Shown one piece after another: positions 26,303 through 32,886 of a stretch of DNA of 64,000 nt (its first letter is position 1; every line of letters begins with the position of its first letter). Below the pieces are notes generated by a model. The model was given only the letters and a program-made list of their open reading frames with translations, was not told the origin of the DNA and did no database searches. The position numbers and the translations under genes were made by a program. Where the stretch lies: NCBI GenBank assembly GCA_016193485.1, contig JACPRZ010000063.1:254156-318155 (forward strand), read 5' to 3'. Source of the DNA: Bacteroidota bacterium (lineage in GTDB: Bacteria > Bacteroidota > Bacteroidia > JACPRZ01).

Positions 26303-26379
26303 ATTGAAATTACCTACTTCTACGGATATCCGCCTCAATTTTTTACGGTTATTTTGCAAATGTAAAATTTTGTAATAAA

Positions 26380-26565
26380 AGTTCCGAACGGCTCATCATT
26401 ACGTTGAAAGATTTGCACGGCAAACAGGTGATGAACATCTGCAACAAAAATTTTAAAGGCAACTTCAGGAAGCAGGTTGATGTGTCCCGTTTGCCGGAAG
26501 GCATTTACTTCGTGCATGTAGAGCAGGGTGGAAAACAGTGGGTGCAGAGGGTTGCAGTGGAGTAA
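26380..26565 (+). pseudogene. Relic of a T9SS type A sorting domain
   Basis: After the purF stop, one frame reads SSERLIITLKDLHGKQVMNI through RLPEGIYFVHVEQGGKQWVQ to a stop at 26563. This is the canonical C-terminal half of a T9SS sorting domain (IxLxDxxGKxV... LxxGxYxVxV... xxKxVxV). The frame extends upstream only to a stop at 26305 with unrelated sequence and no start codon, so it is the 3' remnant of a lost cargo gene. The rest of the 366-base gap 26303-26668 shows no gene. Confidence 0.7.
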
Positions 26566-26630
26566 AAGATATTCTGCCATCAAAAGATTAGTGTATTCCA
26601 TAAAACAAAATAAATACACATGCAACACAT

Positions 26631-26638
26631 TATTTTTG
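26631..26638 (+). promoter_or_regulatory. Putative -7 box for the membrane redoxin
   Basis: TATTTTTG fits TAnnTTTG and lies 30 bases upstream of the GTG start at 26669. Confidence 0.4.
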
Positions 26639-26668
26639 TAAATTTGCAGGGAATATATTCCACGGCAC

Positions 26669-27670
26669 GTGAAAAAAACACCTCTCCTTACCCTGCTTTC
26701 CGCCTTTTTTTCGGTTCTCTCCCTTGCGCTTACTTTATACACATACGCTGTTTCTGACGGGGGGGGTGTTATTCCGGCAGTTGCATCGGTTGCAGCATTG
26801 ATAGCGGGGGGAATTATATGGGCCGACATTAAAAAATATTCCGGGACTGCACAATTCTCACTGGCGCTTTTTTCTTCAATCCCCCTGGGTCTCTCTCTTG
26901 ATAATTTTCTTTCCGGCCCTCCTTTGCTTACCCTTTCGCTGTTCCTTGCAAACCTATCCTACCAGTTCAGATTCCTGCTGAAACGTTATTTTTCCGAATC
27001 CAATCACCGGTGGATTGATCCGCTTCTGTTCTTCACCGCCTGCGGGATTTATATTTTCCGGAATCTTTCCGGATTCTCCACCTGGTCCACCTGGATCTTT
27101 CCCGCCCTCGCCATTATTCCAAATGCAATCTTTTTATACTCCGACTATTCATTTTTACGGGTGCTGCTGCCCTATTTCAGAAAAAAGGAAGGCATACGGG
27201 AAGGAGACCCGGCCCCGTTGTTTCAACTACCTGACCAGGATGGCACTATTGTAAAACTGGAGGATTTTGCCGGTAAACGCAATATACTTATGGTTTTTAT
27301 CCGGGGCGACTGGTGCCCGTCCTGCCAGATAAAACTGCGCACCTACCAGCGCCACAGCGATAAATTCAGGGAAAAAAATATCCTGCTTCTCGCCATCAGT
27401 CCCGATTCAGCAGAGACCAGCAGGGATATGGTCAGCCGGCTTGGACTTGAGTTCAAAGTCCTTCATGATGAGGGACAAAAGACCGCTATCCGTTACGGCA
27501 TGCAGATTCCAAGTTCCATACTCGGTGAAAAATTTCATCCCGGGATGACTATCCCGGCATCCATCCTCATTGACCGGAAAGGCATTGTCCGGTACGCCTC
27601 CCGTTCCGACCGGATAGGTGAATATCTCGATCCCGCCTCTATTTTACCGGTCGTGGAATCACTGAATTAA
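26669..27670 (+). CDS. Membrane-anchored peroxiredoxin/redoxin (AhpC-TSA-like)
   Basis: A 333-residue protein with a GTG start. The first 170 residues hold about six predicted membrane helices. The C-terminal part (about 175-333) is an AhpC/TSA-type thioredoxin fold: EGDPAPLFQLPDQDGT, then FIRGDWCPSCQIKLRTYQRH with a CPSC active site, then LLAISPDSAETS and ASILIDRKGIVRYAS. A thiol-dependent reduction of peroxides or disulfides at the membrane is inferred. Eleven bases separate it from the PAS-SpoIIE gene, so redox status and signalling may be linked in one operon. An 8-base G run at 26759-26766 lies at a Gly-Gly-Gly site. Confidence 0.8.
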   Translation: MKKTPLLTLLSAFFSVLSLALTLYTYAVSDGGGVIPAVASVAALIAGGIIWADIKKYSGTAQFSLALFSSIPLGLSLDNFLSGPPLLTLSLFLANLSYQFRFLLKRYFSESNHRWIDPLLFFTACGIYIFRNLSGFSTWSTWIFPALAIIPNAIFLYSDYSFLRVLLPYFRKKEGIREGDPAPLFQLPDQDGTIVKLEDFAGKRNILMVFIRGDWCPSCQIKLRTYQRHSDKFREKNILLLAISPDSAETSRDMVSRLGLEFKVLHDEGQKTAIRYGMQIPSSILGEKFHPGMTIPASILIDRKGIVRYASRSDRIGEYLDPASILPVVESLN

Positions 27671-27681
27671 CCTGCCGAATC

Positions 27682-29025
27682 ATGATTTGGATCCTGTTTT
27701 CGGTTCTCATTCTTTCAGCAGGATTTGCAGTTCTCATAATCTATCTTCTGAAAAAAGGCCGGGTATCCGCTTTTGAAACCGATAATTTGAGAAATATTAT
27801 CGAACAGGCAAACGATGCCGTTATGGTCATTGATATCACTGACGGAAAAATTCATTATGCCAACGGGAAACTGGCAGAGATGCTCGGATATCCTGTGGAT
27901 AAAATCACAACCATTACCATTTTTGACCTTCACCCGAAAGAATCCATGGAGCGATGTTCCACAGCCATTGCCGATGCATGGGAAAAAAAAGGACTCATTT
28001 ACCAGGACATACCCCTGGTTACCTCTGCCGGGGAATACCTGCCGGTGGAGTGCAGCGCTAAAGTGGCGCCCTATGCGGGCAGGCCATCGCTTGTGGTTTA
28101 TGCACGCGACATCAGGGACCGGCTGAAAATGGAAAATGAAATACGTCAGAAAAATGAAATTATTGAACGCAAAAACAGGGATATGCTCGACAGCATTCAC
28201 TACGCGAAAAAAATCCAGCAATCCATTCTGCCGGCCGATGATGAATTTTTCAAAATGTTCCCCGATTCCTTTGTTTTATTCCGGCCCAGGGATATTGTAA
28301 GCGGGGATTTTTACTGGACGGCCCCCCTAAATCCCCCCGAAGGGGGGAAATCGGCAAGCGCCCAGGCCGTTAGCGCGGATAGCCAACTCCCCCCTTCGGG
28401 GGGCGGGGGGGCTGTGCTCCTCTGCGTTGCCGACTGTACCGGGCATGGCGTGCCGGGCGCCTTCATGAGCATGCTCTGTACCGCACTGCTGAACGAAACC
28501 GTAAATAACCAGGGGATTACCGCTCCCGAAAAAATTTTTGAGGAAATAAGGAAGTCCATTGTTGCCGCACTGAGACAGAAGGGTGAGGCGGGTGAAGCAA
28601 GAGACGGCATGGATGCAGCCATAATAAAGTTGGGCGCAAGAAATGGCAAAGTGGAAATAGCGGCAGCAAATAATCCTGTGTATATTGTGCGACCGGGCCA
28701 GGCCGGGGTTATCGAAATACCGGCCGACCGGTTTCCCGTTGGGTTCCAGGACGGTCCTGAAGGCAGCATCGAACCCCCCTTTACACATCATGAAACGGAT
28801 GTCCGGAAGGGAGATATGATTTATTTGATTACCGATGGCTATAAAGATCAGTTTGGCAGTCAAAACGGAAAGAAATTCAAATCCAGGCGGCTGAAGGAAT
28901 TGCTGGTTACCATTCATTCAAAACCTGTTGCCTGGCAAAAGGATATCCTCGAAAAGACCTTTGATGAATGGAAGGGCAGCAGCGAGCAGACAGACGATGT
29001 AACTGTAATAGGTATAAGAATTTAA
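27682..29025 (+). CDS. PAS domain plus SpoIIE/PP2C-type phosphatase
   Basis: A 447-residue signalling protein: one membrane helix (about 2-20), a PAS domain (about 30-145, AVMVIDITDGKIHYANGKLA and the HPKES and RDIRDR phrases), a linker with NRDMLDSIHYAKKIQQSILP, and a SpoIIE phosphatase domain (about 190-447). Metal ligands: SGDFYW, VADCTGHGVPGAF, ITDGYKDQ, QTDDVTVIG. Between SGDFYW and VADCTGHG, residues about 213-244 are an in-frame insert rich in Pro/Gly and Ala/Ser encoded by two C/G-rich palindromes (28320-28413). The other two SpoIIE genes have 15-20 ordinary residues there. Third SpoIIE phosphatase in the window. Confidence 0.9.
   Translation: MIWILFSVLILSAGFAVLIIYLLKKGRVSAFETDNLRNIIEQANDAVMVIDITDGKIHYANGKLAEMLGYPVDKITTITIFDLHPKESMERCSTAIADAWEKKGLIYQDIPLVTSAGEYLPVECSAKVAPYAGRPSLVVYARDIRDRLKMENEIRQKNEIIERKNRDMLDSIHYAKKIQQSILPADDEFFKMFPDSFVLFRPRDIVSGDFYWTAPLNPPEGGKSASAQAVSADSQLPPSGGGGAVLLCVADCTGHGVPGAFMSMLCTALLNETVNNQGITAPEKIFEEIRKSIVAALRQKGEAGEARDGMDAAIIKLGARNGKVEIAAANNPVYIVRPGQAGVIEIPADRFPVGFQDGPEGSIEPPFTHHETDVRKGDMIYLITDGYKDQFGSQNGKKFKSRRLKELLVTIHSKPVAWQKDILEKTFDEWKGSSEQTDDVTVIGIRI
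28320..28413. repeat. Paired C/G-rich palindromes translated inside the PAS-SpoIIE gene
   Basis: CCCCCC-GAAG-GGGGG near 28335-28348 and CCCCCC-TTCG-GGGGGG near 28389-28405 are two hairpins of the same type separated by about 40 bases that include AGCGCCCAGGCCGTTAGCGC. The block is read in frame between metal-binding motifs of the phosphatase domain. Confidence 0.8.
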
Positions 29026-29034
29026 CTGTATTTG

Positions 29035-29076
29035 TCCTGACCGACCCCGATGATAAATATCGGGGGAGCGTCAGGA
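29035..29076. repeat. Nested hairpin next to a SpoIIE tail relic
   Basis: Outer arms TCCTGAC (29035-29041) and GTCAGGA (29070-29076); inner arms CCCCGAT (29045-29051) and ATCGGGG (29059-29065). It lies directly after the PAS-SpoIIE stop codon and overlaps the beginning of the duplicated SpoIIE tail. Confidence 0.65.
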
Positions 29077-29107
29077 TGATGTGACGGTTATAGGAATAAG
29101 GATTTGA
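29072..29107 (+). pseudogene. Duplicated last twelve codons of a SpoIIE phosphatase gene
   Basis: The frame reads QDDVTVIGIRI and a stop, the same as the end of the intact gene 80 bases earlier (TDDVTVIGIRI) but with different codons at most positions. It is therefore an old duplicate or the remnant of a neighbouring paralogue, not a recent copy. A hairpin element adjoins its 5' side. Confidence 0.6.
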
Positions 29108-29160
29108 GAGAATTTATTCCGGTTTATACTCCGATTCCTGTTGTACACCAATACATTTTG

Positions 29161-29292
29161 ATGAAATTAAAACTCTACCAGGTTGACGCTTTTGCGGGTA
29201 AATTGTTTTCAGGCAATCCGGCAGCCGTTAGCACGTTTGAAAAATGGCCTGATAAGCAAAATTGCATCTATAGAATGGAAACCGTTGAATGA
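29161..29292 (+). pseudogene. N-terminal fragment of a PhzF-family gene
   Basis: The frame starts MKLKLYQVDAFAGKLFSGNP, the typical opening of PhzF/YddE epimerase-like proteins, and continues AAVSTFEKWPD before going out of family. In another frame the following bases read LISKIASIE, similar to the expected LMQKIAxEN, so a frameshift near 29245-29255 is likely. Nothing further of the roughly 260-residue family remains before the tRNA gene. Confidence 0.7.
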
Positions 29293-29305
29293 TATAGTTA
29301 AAATG

Positions 29306-29379
29306 CGAACCCGGAGGGAGTCGAACCCCCAACCGGCAGATCCGAAGTCTGCTGCTCTATCCAGTTGAGCTACGGGTCC
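29306..29379 (-). tRNA. tRNA-Arg (anticodon UCG)
   Basis: Read on the minus strand the gene starts GGACCCGTAGCTCAACTGG. Acceptor arms GGACCCG and CGGGTTC pair with one G-U. The D arm is TAGCTC...GAGC, the anticodon arm GCAGA-CTTCGGA-TCTGC has anticodon TCG (reads CGA/CGG Arg), and the T arm is GGGGG-TTCGACT-CCCTC. Discriminator base G; the CCA end is not encoded. All stems pair. The 3' end of the upstream four-helix-bundle reading frame overlaps its first 23 bases. Confidence 0.93.
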
Positions 29380-29788
29380 TGGGAAAAACACAAGTCACAA
29401 GTCTCAAGCCCCAAGTCACAAGTCCCAAGGGGAGTAAGATGGACAGGAATTTGTTAAGAATGGAACCGAGTATTTTTTTTAGTTCTACAGATTCGGCAAC
29501 TAATTTTTCACATTTCTTCACATCGCCTGCATGGAGGCGCAGAAATACACGCAAGAAAAATCCTGCTTCACGAATTTCTTTCAACGAGATGCTTATTTTT
29601 GTTTTTTCATCCGGTTTTGTAACTGCACCTTGCGCTTCTTCATAGTTTGCACCGCTTGATGTTGATGCATTGACGAGTTGCCGTTTCATATCCATTGTTT
29701 CACTTGTGCTTTTAACCGTGCGCAAATAAAGAATCACATCTACCGCAAATTGCAGTAACCGGTCCGGAAGATTGTTCTTATATTCCAT
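29357..29788 (-). CDS. Four-helix-bundle (S23/rRNA intervening-sequence type) protein
   Basis: A 143-residue protein. Residues 1-115 match the four-helix-bundle family first seen in 23S rRNA intervening sequences (LPDRLLQFAVDVILYLR, RQLVNASTSSGANYEEAQGA, KISISLKEIREAGFFLRVF). Its function is unknown. The last 25 residues (from about PLGLVTWGLRLV) are not family sequence: they are translated from an array of AAGTCCCAAG-like units and then the tRNA-Arg gene, so the native stop codon is lost. A matching array in opposite orientation lies upstream (29811-29843). The gene thus sits between inverted arms and looks like cargo of a small mobile cassette. Confidence 0.8.
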   Translation of the reverse strand: MEYKNNLPDRLLQFAVDVILYLRTVKSTSETMDMKRQLVNASTSSGANYEEAQGAVTKPDEKTKISISLKEIREAGFFLRVFLRLHAGDVKKCEKLVAESVELKKILGSILNKFLSILLPLGLVTWGLRLVTCVFPRTRSSTG

Positions 29789-29843
29789 GTTTTTTACTTT
29801 TTTATTCCTGTAACTTGGGTTTTTGGGACTTGGGACTTGATTT
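29388..29843. mobile_element. Putative arm-flanked cassette carrying the four-helix-bundle gene
   Basis: Left arm 29388-29432 is built of units such as CAAGTCACAAGTCTCAAG and CCAAGTCACAAGTCCCAAG. Right arm 29811-29843 has the complement form (ACTTGGG, GGGACTTGGGACTTG). The arms enclose exactly the four-helix-bundle gene. An isolated array of the same unit, without cargo, lies at 61410-61441. No transposase is present, so if the unit moves it must do so in trans or by recombination. This is inference from layout. Confidence 0.45.
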
Positions 29844-31351
29844 CACTTCCGTTCCGGTTTCATCTGTGGGAAGAAAATCACATCCTGGATGGAAGGAGAG
29901 TTGGTCATGATCATCACGAGGCGGTCAATGCCCGCTCCAAGCCCGGCTGCCGGAGGCATGCCGTATTCAAGCGCGCGGATAAAATCCTCATCGGGCACCA
30001 TGGCTTCCTCATCACCACGGTCGTGAAGTTTCAACTGCTCTTCAAAGCGCTGGCGCTGGTCAATTGGATCGTTGAGTTCCGAAAAAGCGTTGCATATCTC
30101 TTTTGCATTGCATATCGCTTCAAAGCGCTCAACCAGTCCCGGCTTGCTGCGGTGCTTTTTGGCAAGGGGTGACATTTCAACAGGGTAATCGGTAATAAAA
30201 ACGGGCTGAACCAGGTTGGGTTCGCATGTTGTTGAAAAAATTTCATCTATCATGGCGCCCCTTCCCATGCTTTTATCGGTTTTGATGCTCAGTTGCCGGC
30301 AATATTTTTCAAGTTGATCTTCGTCCGTTCCTTCAATATCTAACCCGGCATATTTTTTTATCGCTTCATACATCGTATATCTTTTCCATGGCCGGCAGAA
30401 ATCAAGGATGTTGTCGCCATATTTAACCTGTGTTGTTCCGTGAATGTCAAGCGCCACTTTTTCCACCATTTCCTCTACCAGGTTCATCATCCACAGGTAA
30501 TCTTTGAATGCGACATAGAGTTCCATCTGTGTGAATTCAGGGTTGTGAAAACGGTCCATTCCTTCATTGCGGAAATCCTTCGCAAATTCATACACGCCTT
30601 CAAAGCCGCCCACGATCAGTCGTTTGAGGTAAAGTTCATTGGCTATGCGCAGGTAAAGCGGCATATCAAGGGTATTATGATGGGTCTTAAACGGCCTGGC
30701 GCGTGCTCCACCGTAAAGGGGCTGCAGAACGGGCGTTTCCACTTCAAGATAACCTTTGCCGTTAAGAAATTCGCGTATTGAATTGATGATGCGTGTTCTC
30801 TTCATAAAAACATCACGGACACCTTCATTCACGGCAAGGTCAACATATCTCTGGCGGTAGCGGAGTTCAACGTCCCTGAATTCATCATGTGTTTTTCCTT
30901 CGCTGTCGGTTTTCACCACTGGCAGAGGCCGCAGTGATTTTGAAAGGAGAGATAATGATTTTACATGAACCGTGGTTTCACCCGTTTGGGTGGTAAAGAC
31001 ATATCCTTTTACACCGATAAAATCACCGATGTCCATAAGATGTTTAAACACCCTGTTGTAAAGGGTTTTATCTTCACCCGGGCAAATTTCATCTCTTTTA
31101 AGGTATATCTGAATTCTTCCTGTCCCGTCCTGCAGTTCGGCAAAGGAAGCGCTGCCCATGATCCTGCGGTTCATCAGGCGGCCTGCGATGCTGATATTTT
31201 TATAGGAGAGTTTATCGCGTTCGTAATTATCGAGGATGTCTTTTGCCGTGACGTTGACTTCAAATTCTTCCGGAGGAAACGGGTTAATGCCTAGTTTTAC
31301 AAGTTCCTCAAGGGCTTTGAGACGTTCCCGTTGCTGATCGGTGAGTTCCAT
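29843..31351 (-). CDS. lysS: Lysyl-tRNA synthetase (class II)
   Basis: A 502-residue enzyme attaching lysine to tRNA-Lys. The N-terminal anticodon-binding OB fold (about 55-150) contains IAGRLMNRRIMGSASFAELQ. The catalytic domain shows motif 1 (FLNGKGYLEVETPVLQ), motif 2 (FRNEGMDRFHNPEFTQME) and motif 3 (GAGIDRLVMIM). The ATG at 31351 (MELTDQQRERLKALEEL) fits the family. An open frame extends 83 codons further upstream but is not LysS-like and runs antisense into the PGI/PMI gene. The stop at 29843 abuts the right arm of the four-helix-bundle cassette. Confidence 0.95.
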   Translation of the reverse strand: MELTDQQRERLKALEELVKLGINPFPPEEFEVNVTAKDILDNYERDKLSYKNISIAGRLMNRRIMGSASFAELQDGTGRIQIYLKRDEICPGEDKTLYNRVFKHLMDIGDFIGVKGYVFTTQTGETTVHVKSLSLLSKSLRPLPVVKTDSEGKTHDEFRDVELRYRQRYVDLAVNEGVRDVFMKRTRIINSIREFLNGKGYLEVETPVLQPLYGGARARPFKTHHNTLDMPLYLRIANELYLKRLIVGGFEGVYEFAKDFRNEGMDRFHNPEFTQMELYVAFKDYLWMMNLVEEMVEKVALDIHGTTQVKYGDNILDFCRPWKRYTMYEAIKKYAGLDIEGTDEDQLEKYCRQLSIKTDKSMGRGAMIDEIFSTTCEPNLVQPVFITDYPVEMSPLAKKHRSKPGLVERFEAICNAKEICNAFSELNDPIDQRQRFEEQLKLHDRGDEEAMVPDEDFIRALEYGMPPAAGLGAGIDRLVMIMTNSPSIQDVIFFPQMKPERK

Positions 31352-31437
31352 GTGGGTGATTTGTTGCCGTGTGGAATACAGAAAAACAAATGTACATGAA
31401 AATAACCAACGCAAAGAGACGATAAAAAATAGTTTTC

Positions 31438-31445
31438 TAACTTTG
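31438..31445 (+). promoter_or_regulatory. Putative -7 box for PGI/PMI
   Basis: TAACTTTG matches TAnnTTTG and lies 20 bases before the ATG at 31466, in the 114-base gap between this gene and the divergent lysS. Confidence 0.45.
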
Positions 31446-31465
31446 TCGGAAAAGATAATCGCATC

Positions 31466-32503
31466 ATGAACCCAAACAACCGGATGTATTCCCTCATCAG
31501 CAGTTTCCCGCAACAGATTCGGGAAGCGCTGCTTCTGATTAAGAAAGTTGATATCCCGCCTGCCCCGTGGAATAGCCGCTCTGCGGATTCCACAGGGCAA
31601 GCATCCGGGCCGATCAATAACATCGTCATTTGCGGCATGGGTGGTTCCGGGATTGGCGGCACAATAATATCGGAACTCGCAGGAAAAGAAGCGCCCGTAC
31701 CCATATCGGTCTGCAAAAGTTATCTTTTACCCGAATTTGTCAACGATAAAACGCTCGTTATAGCATGTTCCTATTCGGGTAATACCGAAGAAACCCTTTC
31801 GGCATTCCGTGATGCCGGGAAGAGAGAAGCCCGACTTGTTTGCATAAGTTCGGGAGGTGAAATAAAAGAACTTGCCCGGAAATACAAATCAGGGTTTATT
31901 GAGATCCCCGGAGGATACCCCCCCCGTGCGGCTTTCGGTTATCCGCTGGTAATGCTTTTATATACTCTGCACCATTACAAAATAATTTCAGCCGCCTTTA
32001 CCAGGCAGTTGCGCACAGCCATTGACCTTCTCAATCAGGAACAACCGGCAATGATAAAAAGCGCAAAGGAGATCAGTACAAAAATATTGGACAAAAAACC
32101 GGTCATCTATTGCGACAGTACGCATGAAGGTGTTGCCGTCAGGTTCAGGCAGCAACTTGAGGAGAATTCGAAAATCCTTGCTTCGCACCATGTAGTGCCC
32201 GAAATGAACCATAACGAATTAGTCGGATGGTCGCAGCCGTACCAGGATACTTCGGTGATCATGTTCCGGACAGAAGACGAAAATGAACGGAACAGGAAAA
32301 GGTTTACCTTCTGCACTGAAATATTCAGACGGTTTTCTTCTGCCGTTATTGAAATCCACGCAAAAGGAAATAACATGATTGAAAGAACCCTTTACTTAGT
32401 TCATTTTGGCGACTGGATTTCCTATCACCTTGCCGGATTGCGGGGGATAGATGCGATGGAGGTGAATGTAATTGACCGGCTGAAGGAAGAATTGAAGAAA
32501 TAA
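31466..32503 (+). CDS. Bifunctional phosphoglucose/phosphomannose isomerase
   Basis: A 345-residue SIS-domain enzyme interconverting glucose-6-phosphate or mannose-6-phosphate with fructose-6-phosphate. Motifs: NIVICGMGGSGIGGTI (about 52-67), ACSYSGNTEETLSA (about 93-106, phosphate loop), and catalytic PEMNHNELVGW near 247-257. Residues about 32-45 (PWNSRSADSTGQ) are encoded by a palindrome (31561-31599) and form an extra loop before the first SIS strand. Mannose-6-phosphate made here could supply GDP-mannose for the polyprenol mannosyltransferase. Confidence 0.9.
   Translation: MNPNNRMYSLISSFPQQIREALLLIKKVDIPPAPWNSRSADSTGQASGPINNIVICGMGGSGIGGTIISELAGKEAPVPISVCKSYLLPEFVNDKTLVIACSYSGNTEETLSAFRDAGKREARLVCISSGGEIKELARKYKSGFIEIPGGYPPRAAFGYPLVMLLYTLHHYKIISAAFTRQLRTAIDLLNQEQPAMIKSAKEISTKILDKKPVIYCDSTHEGVAVRFRQQLEENSKILASHHVVPEMNHNELVGWSQPYQDTSVIMFRTEDENERNRKRFTFCTEIFRRFSSAVIEIHAKGNNMIERTLYLVHFGDWISYHLAGLRGIDAMEVNVIDRLKEELKK
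31561..31599. repeat. Palindrome translated inside PGI/PMI
   Basis: TGCCCCGTGGAATAGCCGC pairs with GCGGATTCCACAGGGCA across a three-base loop, with one mismatch and a two-base bulge. It is read in frame near the N-terminus of the isomerase. The GTGGAAT/ATTCCAC core is different from the C/G-rich and CCTGCC families in this window. Confidence 0.8.
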
Positions 32504-32559
32504 AAATGCATAGAAAAAAATTTAGTAGAAATTGTTATTCACACCCAATCTTTGACAAC

Positions 32560-32706
32560 ATGAATTTAACACAGAGTTCACAGAGGTTTAAGAGTTTCAC
32601 TGAGAGGGAATACAATAATCTTACTCACAAAATTATTGAATGTTGCGTAGAAGTTCATAACGATGGCATCCGAAGAAAAATCAATGGTGATTTAAACTCT
32701 GTGTAA
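32560..32706 (+). pseudogene. Broken GxxExxY-family gene
   Basis: The frame reads FTEREYNNLTHKIIECCVEVHN from 32596, matching the opening helix of GxxExxY proteins (LTYKIIGAAxEVHKxLG), a PD-(D/E)XK-like family of unknown function. It then runs into repeat sequence and stops after about 15 more residues; the remaining 90 or so residues of the family are gone. Inverted repeat arms of CACAGAG-type units lie on both sides (32567-32590 and 32691-32735). Confidence 0.65.
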
Positions 32707-32735
32707 CTCTGTTTGTCCTGTGTCCTCTGTGTTGA
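32567..32735. mobile_element. Putative arm-flanked cassette with GxxExxY remnant
   Basis: Left arm: TAACACAGAGTTCACAGAGG (32567-32586 and a few more bases). Right arm: AAACTCTGTGTAACTCTGTT followed by GTCCTGTGTCCTCTGTGTTG, which is the complement form. Between them is only the start of a GxxExxY gene. The plan (degenerate short-unit arms in inverted orientation around one small gene) is the same as at 29388-29843, with a different unit and a different cargo. The rest of the gap 32504-32886 holds no gene. Confidence 0.45.
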
Positions 32736-32830
32736 AAAAAAGGTGAACAGACATTACATTGAATAATGAAAACAAGCCAATAGGAAGGTGAATAGTAAGT
32801 GGAAATTTATTAAAATTCGTAGAAATTTCT

Positions 32831-32861
32831 GCCTGCCCTGCCTACCGGCAGCCGGCAGGGG
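32831..32861. repeat. CCTGCC-type palindromic element
   Basis: GCCTGCCCTGCCTACCGGCAG continues into CCGGCAGGGG. A variant of the 27-base element at 11556 and 62708 with a short internal duplication of CCGGCAG. Intergenic, 26 bases before lipB. Confidence 0.65.
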
Positions 32862-32886
32862 TTGAAATTAAGCGGTAGTTGACTTG

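Noticed and set aside
31352-31600. N-terminal extension of lysS
   Set aside because: The 83 extra codons lack LysS similarity and run antisense into the PGI/PMI gene; MELTDQQ at 31351 is the family start.
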